9,599 nucleotides of DNA, from contig CATZYY010000085.1 in NCBI GenBank assembly GCA_958426425.1, positions 1 to 9,599 on the forward strand, written 5' to 3'. Below the pieces are notes generated by a model. It had not been told where the DNA came from, searched no databases, and worked only from the letters and a program-made list of their open reading frames with translations. The DNA is from an uncultured Oscillospiraceae bacterium (lineage in GTDB: Bacteria; Bacillota; Clostridia; Oscillospirales; Oscillospiraceae). A program made the position numbers and the translations under genes. Shown here piece by piece: positions 7,114 through 9,599 of this stretch (position 1 is its first letter; each line of letters starts with the position of its first letter).

Positions 7114-7157
7114 AAATTCCCCAGATCGGCCGTTGGCTTTTCTGGGGGATTTATTTT
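7114..7157. terminator. Bidirectional terminator between hydA and the XRE gene
   Basis: AAATTCCCCAGA (7114-7125) pairs with TCTGGGGGATTT (7141-7152), with one G-T pair, around a 15-nt loop. The plus strand then reads ATTTTT and the minus strand continues into a T-rich run (A-rich 7110-7116). The XRE stop codon (7151-7153) overlaps the stem, so this is primarily its terminator and also a backup for the hydrogenase operon. Confidence 0.8.
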
Positions 7158-7372
7158 TCAGGCGGAGCAGGGTTGTTGGTGCGCCCCAAAATATAGTCGG
7201 TGGATGTCTGATAGAGGTCTGCCAAGGAAATTAAAATGTCCGTTGGAATATCCCTGTAGCCCTGCTCATAGCGGAAGTACTGGGGTTGAGGCATCTTCAA
7301 TATCTCAGCCACTTGACGCTGGGTGAGATCGCTGTCCTCCCGCAGTTCTCGAATTCTTTTGTAATAGGCCAT
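7151..7372 (-). CDS. Small XRE-family helix-turn-helix regulator
   Basis: The 73-residue protein is almost entirely one Cro/C1-type HTH domain (about residues 5-60). LTQRQVAEILKMPQPQYFRYEQG covers the two DNA-reading helices in parts, and LISLADLYQTSTDYILGRT is the typical closing helix pair of the family. The start is the ATG at 7372, because the minus strand has AGGAG about 8 nt upstream and the homologous sequence begins there; the longer frame to 7459 reads across the operator sites. The C-terminal tail is only about 8 residues, leaving no room for a sensor or peptidase domain, so ligand sensing would have to occur within the HTH domain or through a partner. Two copies of a 16-bp palindrome lie just upstream, which suggests autoregulation. 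The 3' end runs into a bidirectional terminator. Its targets beyond this region are unknown. Confidence 0.87.
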   Translation of the reverse strand: MAYYKRIRELREDSDLTQRQVAEILKMPQPQYFRYEQGYRDIPTDILISLADLYQTSTDYILGRTNNPAPPEK

Positions 7373-7385
7373 TTTGCACGCTCCT

Positions 7386-7401
7386 ATATCCAAATGGATA
7401 T
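7386..7401. promoter_or_regulatory. Palindromic operator, copy 1, likely bound by the XRE regulator
   Basis: ATATCCAAATGGATAT is a palindrome of ATATCC and GGATAT half-sites around a 4-bp centre. It begins 14 bp upstream of the XRE start codon, beside the ribosome binding site. A matching element lies at 7441-7456. Confidence 0.6.
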
Positions 7402-7402
7402 C

Positions 7403-7430
7403 TTGACAATAGTCGTGTTTTATGTAAAAA
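7403..7430 (+). promoter_or_regulatory. Possible rightward promoter lying between the two operator palindromes
   Basis: A perfect -35 TTGACA at 7403-7408 is followed after 16 bp by TAAAAA (7425-7430), a modest -10. It lies entirely between the two palindromes, so it should be shut by the protein that binds them. No coding gene follows closely; a terminator lies at 7645-7682. Confidence 0.4.
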
Positions 7431-7440
7431 TGGCCGTATG

Positions 7441-7456
7441 ATATCTGTTTGGATAT
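7441..7456. promoter_or_regulatory. Palindromic operator, copy 2, likely bound by the XRE regulator
   Basis: ATATCTGTTTGGATAT has the same 16-bp geometry as the copy at 7386-7401, with the ATATC and GGATAT arms conserved and a different centre. The two centres are 55 bp apart, close to five helical turns, which would allow cooperative binding on one face of the DNA. Confidence 0.55.
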
Positions 7457-7644
7457 CAAAATGTTTTAAGAAGAGACTTGAGTTTTTACTCCAAATCTAA
7501 CACTAGGCACGAGAGGATCATAGTTTGCGCTGAAATTACAGCGACCGGATGTAGGAAAGCATAAATATATTTTGAAAATAAAACAAATGGGGACAAAGGT
7601 ATTATGCCCATGAATCTTTTTATCAGCCACAGCCTCAAAACGGA

Positions 7645-7682
7645 AAAGGAAGCAGCTTTTTTCGCTTGAAGCTGTTTCTTTT
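7645..7682 (+). terminator. Intrinsic terminator inside the XRE-GGDEF intergenic region
   Basis: AAAGGAAGCAGCTT (7645-7658) pairs with AAGCTGTTTCTTTT (7669-7682), 14 bp with two G-T pairs, around a 10-nt loop. The right arm ends in TTTT. There is no annotated + strand gene directly upstream, which implies an unannotated transcript or attenuation of read-through into the GGDEF gene. Confidence 0.6.
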
Positions 7683-7723
7683 GCACTGTTTTGGCGTGGC
7701 AGCACCTCGTTCTCACAAGGGCT

Positions 7724-7803
7724 AAAAAATTTACACAAAATATAAATAATTAACCAAAAAAAGAAAAAATTTACAAAAAAATTGTAATTATTTACCAAAA
7801 TTA
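7724..7803. repeat. Imperfect 40-bp direct repeat, two copies, AT-rich
   Basis: The 12-mer AAAAAATTTACA occurs at 7724-7735 and again at 7764-7775, exactly 40 bp apart. Each is followed by an AT-rich stretch ending in ACCAAAA (7753 and 7794). The second copy abuts the -35 box of the GGDEF promoter and could act as an UP element or as a paired protein-binding site. Confidence 0.55.
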
Positions 7804-7805
7804 TC

Positions 7806-7834
7806 TTGCCATTTTAAGCGGTAGTGGATATAAT
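7806..7834 (+). promoter_or_regulatory. Sigma-A promoter of the GGDEF gene
   Basis: TTGCCA (7806-7811) and a perfect TATAAT (7829-7834) are separated by the ideal 17 bp. The sequence immediately upstream is A/T-rich. The leader would be about 45 nt. Confidence 0.85.
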
Positions 7835-7884
7835 AACAAATATATGATTTAGCAGAAAAAATCGAAACGGGGGGAGGAAACCGC

Positions 7885-8667
7885 ATGAGTGGTCGAAATT
7901 GCTACACAAGAGAGGAACTGTTTCAACTTGTGAGAGAGCTGGAGCGATTATTTAACCTGGTGCGGATTCTGGACCCGGCGTCAGAGGAGCAGCTGGTCCC
8001 TAAAGTAGATGGTTCTTTGGAGCGGGAGCCATGGGAGGAGCTCTACATACTGATGGATACTCCGGATAAAAGGGAAATATCAGAATGCCGACCGGTGCAT
8101 GCACTGTCCCGCCCCCTGATTTTGGAGGAGAATGGGAAGGAGTTTCCCTTGGTGCTGGAGCTGGCCGGCGAAGTGCCGGCCCGGTTAGTGGAGCGGCGGC
8201 GAGGCTATTACTCCTTGGAGAAGACGGCTGCCGACCGGGAGGAGCTATACCGGGATGAATTGACACAGGTATTCAACCGGCGTTATCTTCGGGATTTTAT
8301 TTTTTTAAACCGCAATTTGAACCAGATAACTCGGTTGGGTATTATCATGCTGGATCTGCGGCGCTTCAAGGCAGTCAATGACACCTTTGGCCATCTGGTG
8401 GGCGACCATACGCTGGAGCAGGTGGCTCGGGTTTTGCAGGCTCATATTGAAAGTCAAGGCGCGGTAATTCGCATGGGGGGAGATGAGTTTGTCATCATTC
8501 TGCTGGACTGCGAAGAAGCGGAGTTGCGGGAGGCATTGTCTCCGGTAGCGGAAGCGGATTTTGGCTACGCTTATACAGAGCGGTTTACGCCTTCCCTTGA
8601 TCTGTTGCGGGCACTGGTGGAACAAGCAGACCGTTGTATGTATCAGGAAAAGCGCCATCGTTACTGA
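7885..8667 (+). CDS. GGDEF-domain protein, probable diguanylate cyclase
   Basis: Diguanylate cyclases join two GTP to make the second messenger cyclic di-GMP. This 260-residue protein has a complete active-site motif, RMGGDEF (Gly198-Phe202), the opening DELTQVFNRRYL, and LDLRRFKAVNDTFGHLVGD with the metal ligand Asp157. The second Asp of the usual DxD is replaced by Arg. The inhibitory RxxD site, expected five residues before GGDEF, is absent (ESQG), so product feedback there is unlikely. The segment after GGDEF is shorter than usual before it ends in ADRCMYQEK. Residues 1-115 resemble the small PAS-like input module of clostridial GGDEF proteins (VRxxDP start) but appear to have lost its usual paired cysteines. 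No membrane segment is seen. The start has GGGGAGGA 7 nt upstream and a sigma-A promoter. Activity is likely but unproven. Confidence 0.88.
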   Translation: MSGRNCYTREELFQLVRELERLFNLVRILDPASEEQLVPKVDGSLEREPWEELYILMDTPDKREISECRPVHALSRPLILEENGKEFPLVLELAGEVPARLVERRRGYYSLEKTAADREELYRDELTQVFNRRYLRDFIFLNRNLNQITRLGIIMLDLRRFKAVNDTFGHLVGDHTLEQVARVLQAHIESQGAVIRMGGDEFVIILLDCEEAELREALSPVAEADFGYAYTERFTPSLDLLRALVEQADRCMYQEKRHRY

Positions 8668-8731
8668 GGGGGAAACAGGGAAAAAGCAGTGAAGATTTTT
8701 GCGGCGTTTTAAATATATACCATAAAATATT

Positions 8732-8766
8732 CAGAGGGCCCGCGCTTTTACAGCGCGGGCCCTCTG
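8732..8766. terminator. Bidirectional terminator between the GGDEF and ferredoxin genes
   Basis: CAGAGGGCCCGCGCT (8732-8746) pairs perfectly with AGCGCGGGCCCTCTG (8752-8766), a 15-bp stem with a 5-nt loop TTTAC. T-rich but imperfect tracts follow on both strands. It separates two convergent transcription units. Confidence 0.82.
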
Positions 8767-8777
8767 TTGTCTGTGGG

Positions 8778-8960
8778 TTATTGTTCAAGGGAAATGGCGG
8801 ATACAGGACAGTTGTCCCGGGCCTCCTGGGCCAAATCCTCCTGTCCGGCGGGCACGCCGCTGCCGTGGGCCAGTCCGTCGTCTCCCATGTGGAACACATC
8901 GGGGCAGGTGCCCTCGCACAGGCCGCAGCCGATGCAGGCGTCGCTGACAATCGCGTTCAT
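8778..8960 (-). CDS. Small single-cluster [4Fe-4S] ferredoxin
   Basis: The 60-residue protein carries CIGCGLCEGTCP (Cys9, 12, 15, 19) and a distant CPVSAI (Cys51). This is the pattern of clostridial-type ferredoxins that keep one [4Fe-4S] cluster, with Cys9, Cys12, Cys15 and Cys51 as ligands, and have lost the second. Cys19 is a leftover that is not needed for the cluster. It would carry low-potential electrons in the cytoplasm. The ATG at 8960 is chosen because AAGGAG lies 8 nt upstream (8974-8969), and the motif distance to the N-terminus is then normal; the frame is open further upstream to 8993. It follows the iron-sulfur protein gene by 13 bp and is probably co-transcribed with it. The partner enzyme is not identified, though the nearby hydrogenase is a plausible client. 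Confidence 0.93.
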   Translation of the reverse strand: MNAIVSDACIGCGLCEGTCPDVFHMGDDGLAHGSGVPAGQEDLAQEARDNCPVSAISLEQ

Positions 8961-8973
8961 ATGCAAGTCTCCT

Positions 8974-9599
8974 TTAGTCCAGAATATTTCCATCCCGGCC
9001 CAGTGTCACCACCTGCCAGGGAATGAACTTACCGCTGTTTTGCAGGGCGGTCTCCGCCGCCCGCTGGATGCCGCCGCAGCAGGGCACGTCCATGCGCACC
9101 ACGGTGACTTCCCGGATGTCGTTGCGTCGGATGATCTCCGTGAGTTTTTCCGCGTAGTCCCCCTCGTCCAGCTTGGGGCAGCCGATCAGGGTGATGCGGC
9201 CCCGGATGAAGCGCTGGTGGAAGTCCGCCCGGGAAAAGGCGGTGCAGTCGGCGGCAATCAGCAGCTTGGCCCCCTGGAAAAAGGGCGCCTCCACCGGCAC
9301 CAGCTTAATCTGCACCGGCCACTGCCGCAGTTGGGAGACGGGTCCCTCCGGCGGCGCCGGATGATGGGGGCCGCCGTGGCCCAGAGCCTGGGACCGGGCG
9401 CCGGGGCAGCCGCTCTGGGGTGCCGAAGCGTGTGCGGGCGCCTCCGCCGGATGCAGAGCCTCCGCCATGGAGCCGGGGCAGCCGCAGGGCAGCGTGTCTC
9501 CGGCGGCCTTTTTGGCCTGGACCGCTGCCTCGTCATAGGGGGCGGCCTCCCGCTCCACAAAGGTGATGGCCCCGGTGGGACAGGTGGGCAGGCAGTCGC
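8974..9599 (-). CDS. Ferredoxin-domain iron-sulfur protein of unknown function, 5' end cut by window
   Basis: The frame runs off the right edge; the first visible residues, DCLPTCPTGAITFVERE, are the end of a [4Fe-4S] ferredoxin domain, so the start and the first cluster ligands lie outside. About 207 residues are seen. A Pro/Ala/His/Gly-rich linker carrying two short CPG motifs (CGCPGS and SGCPGA) joins a conserved C-terminal domain with QWPVQIKLVPV, LIAADCTAF, LIGCPKLDEGDY and VPCCGGI. This looks like a family found in anaerobic Clostridia with an N-terminal ferredoxin module and an uncharacterised cysteine-containing C-terminal domain. The Cys in AADC, GCPK and PCCGG could bind a metal or another cluster. 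The ribosome binding site of the downstream ferredoxin gene touches its stop codon, implying an operon. In some Clostridia similar genes sit near redox-stress genes such as hcp, but that cannot be seen here. Confidence 0.82.
   Translation of the reverse strand, partial: DCLPTCPTGAITFVEREAAPYDEAAVQAKKAAGDTLPCGCPGSMAEALHPAEAPAHASAPQSGCPGARSQALGHGGPHHPAPPEGPVSQLRQWPVQIKLVPVEAPFFQGAKLLIAADCTAFSRADFHQRFIRGRITLIGCPKLDEGDYAEKLTEIIRRNDIREVTVVRMDVPCCGGIQRAAETALQNSGKFIPWQVVTLGRDGNILD

Larger units (their letters stand above)
7438..7682 (+). ncRNA. Candidate small transcript from the XRE-controlled promoter
   Basis: The stretch begins about 7 nt after the possible -10 at 7425-7430 and ends at an intrinsic terminator (7645-7682), which would give an RNA of about 245 nt. 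It holds a small stem, CGCTG-AAATTA-CAGCG (7528-7543), and no convincing protein gene. It matches no RNA family that I recognise, and no c-di-GMP riboswitch core was seen. The call is inferred from promoter and terminator placement only. Confidence 0.25.
7373..7884. other. AT-rich regulatory intergenic region between the XRE and GGDEF genes
   Basis: About 510 bp separate the two divergent genes. In order it holds the XRE ribosome binding site, two operator palindromes with a possible rightward promoter between them, a terminator at 7645-7682, an AT-rich repeat at 7724-7803 and the GGDEF promoter at 7806-7834. Base composition is far more AT-rich than in the flanking redox genes, which fits either a regulatory zone or an acquired islet. 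The open frame on the minus strand at 7466-7798 starts with TTG, has no ribosome binding site and is not accepted as a gene. Confidence 0.7.

Noticed and set aside
7466..7798. Minus-strand frame of 110 codons with a Phe-rich, membrane-like N-terminus
   Set aside because: The start is TTG with no ribosome binding site, the hydrophobic stretch is simply the complement of the A-rich repeat, and no family resemblance is seen.
7460..7884. Cyclic di-GMP riboswitch before the GGDEF gene
   Set aside because: The conserved GEMM core and its paired helices could not be found on either strand.

Overview
The window looks like a chromosomal segment of an anaerobic, spore-forming, GC-rich member of the Clostridia, probably in or near the Oscillospiraceae. 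This rests on a SpoVAF/GerA-type germination protein, an [FeFe] hydrogenase, a low-molecular-weight clostridial ferredoxin, GC-biased third codon positions and strong AGGAGG-type ribosome binding sites. The genus cannot be fixed from the sequence alone.

Layout. Positions 1-699 hold the 3' part of a DUF4349 membrane protein, followed by a strong terminator. Positions 864-1574 encode a cytoplasmic SGNH/GDSL hydrolase with its own promoter and terminator. Positions 1735-3153 encode a SpoVAF-like germination protein preceded by a sequence matching a forespore (sigma-G/sigma-F) promoter. Positions 3405-6982 are a two-gene, translationally coupled redox operon. Its first gene fuses a NuoF C-terminal iron-sulfur domain to a GltD-like FAD/NAD(P) oxidoreductase. 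Its second gene is a full-length group A [FeFe] hydrogenase with every H-cluster ligand. The operon promoter overlaps a sequence resembling the binding site of the NADH/NAD+ sensor Rex.

Positions 6983-7884 are a compact regulatory stretch. A small XRE repressor gene on the minus strand sits behind two copies of a 16-bp palindrome. A possible promoter facing the other way lies between those palindromes, a terminator follows about 215 bp beyond it, and an AT-rich repeat leads into a sigma-A promoter. That promoter drives a short GGDEF protein (7885-8667). On the minus strand at the right end, an iron-sulfur protein (cut by the window edge) and a single-cluster ferredoxin form a second redox operon, convergent with the GGDEF gene across a 15-bp terminator stem.

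How it fits together. The hydrogenase pair probably exchanges electrons between H2 and a pyridine nucleotide, perhaps with ferredoxin. HydDB places glutamate-synthase-linked [FeFe] hydrogenases of this kind in group A2, whose physiology is poorly defined. The pair, its Rex-like operator and the XRE-controlled region are the parts most worth following up. No tRNA, rRNA, CRISPR array or insertion sequence was seen.
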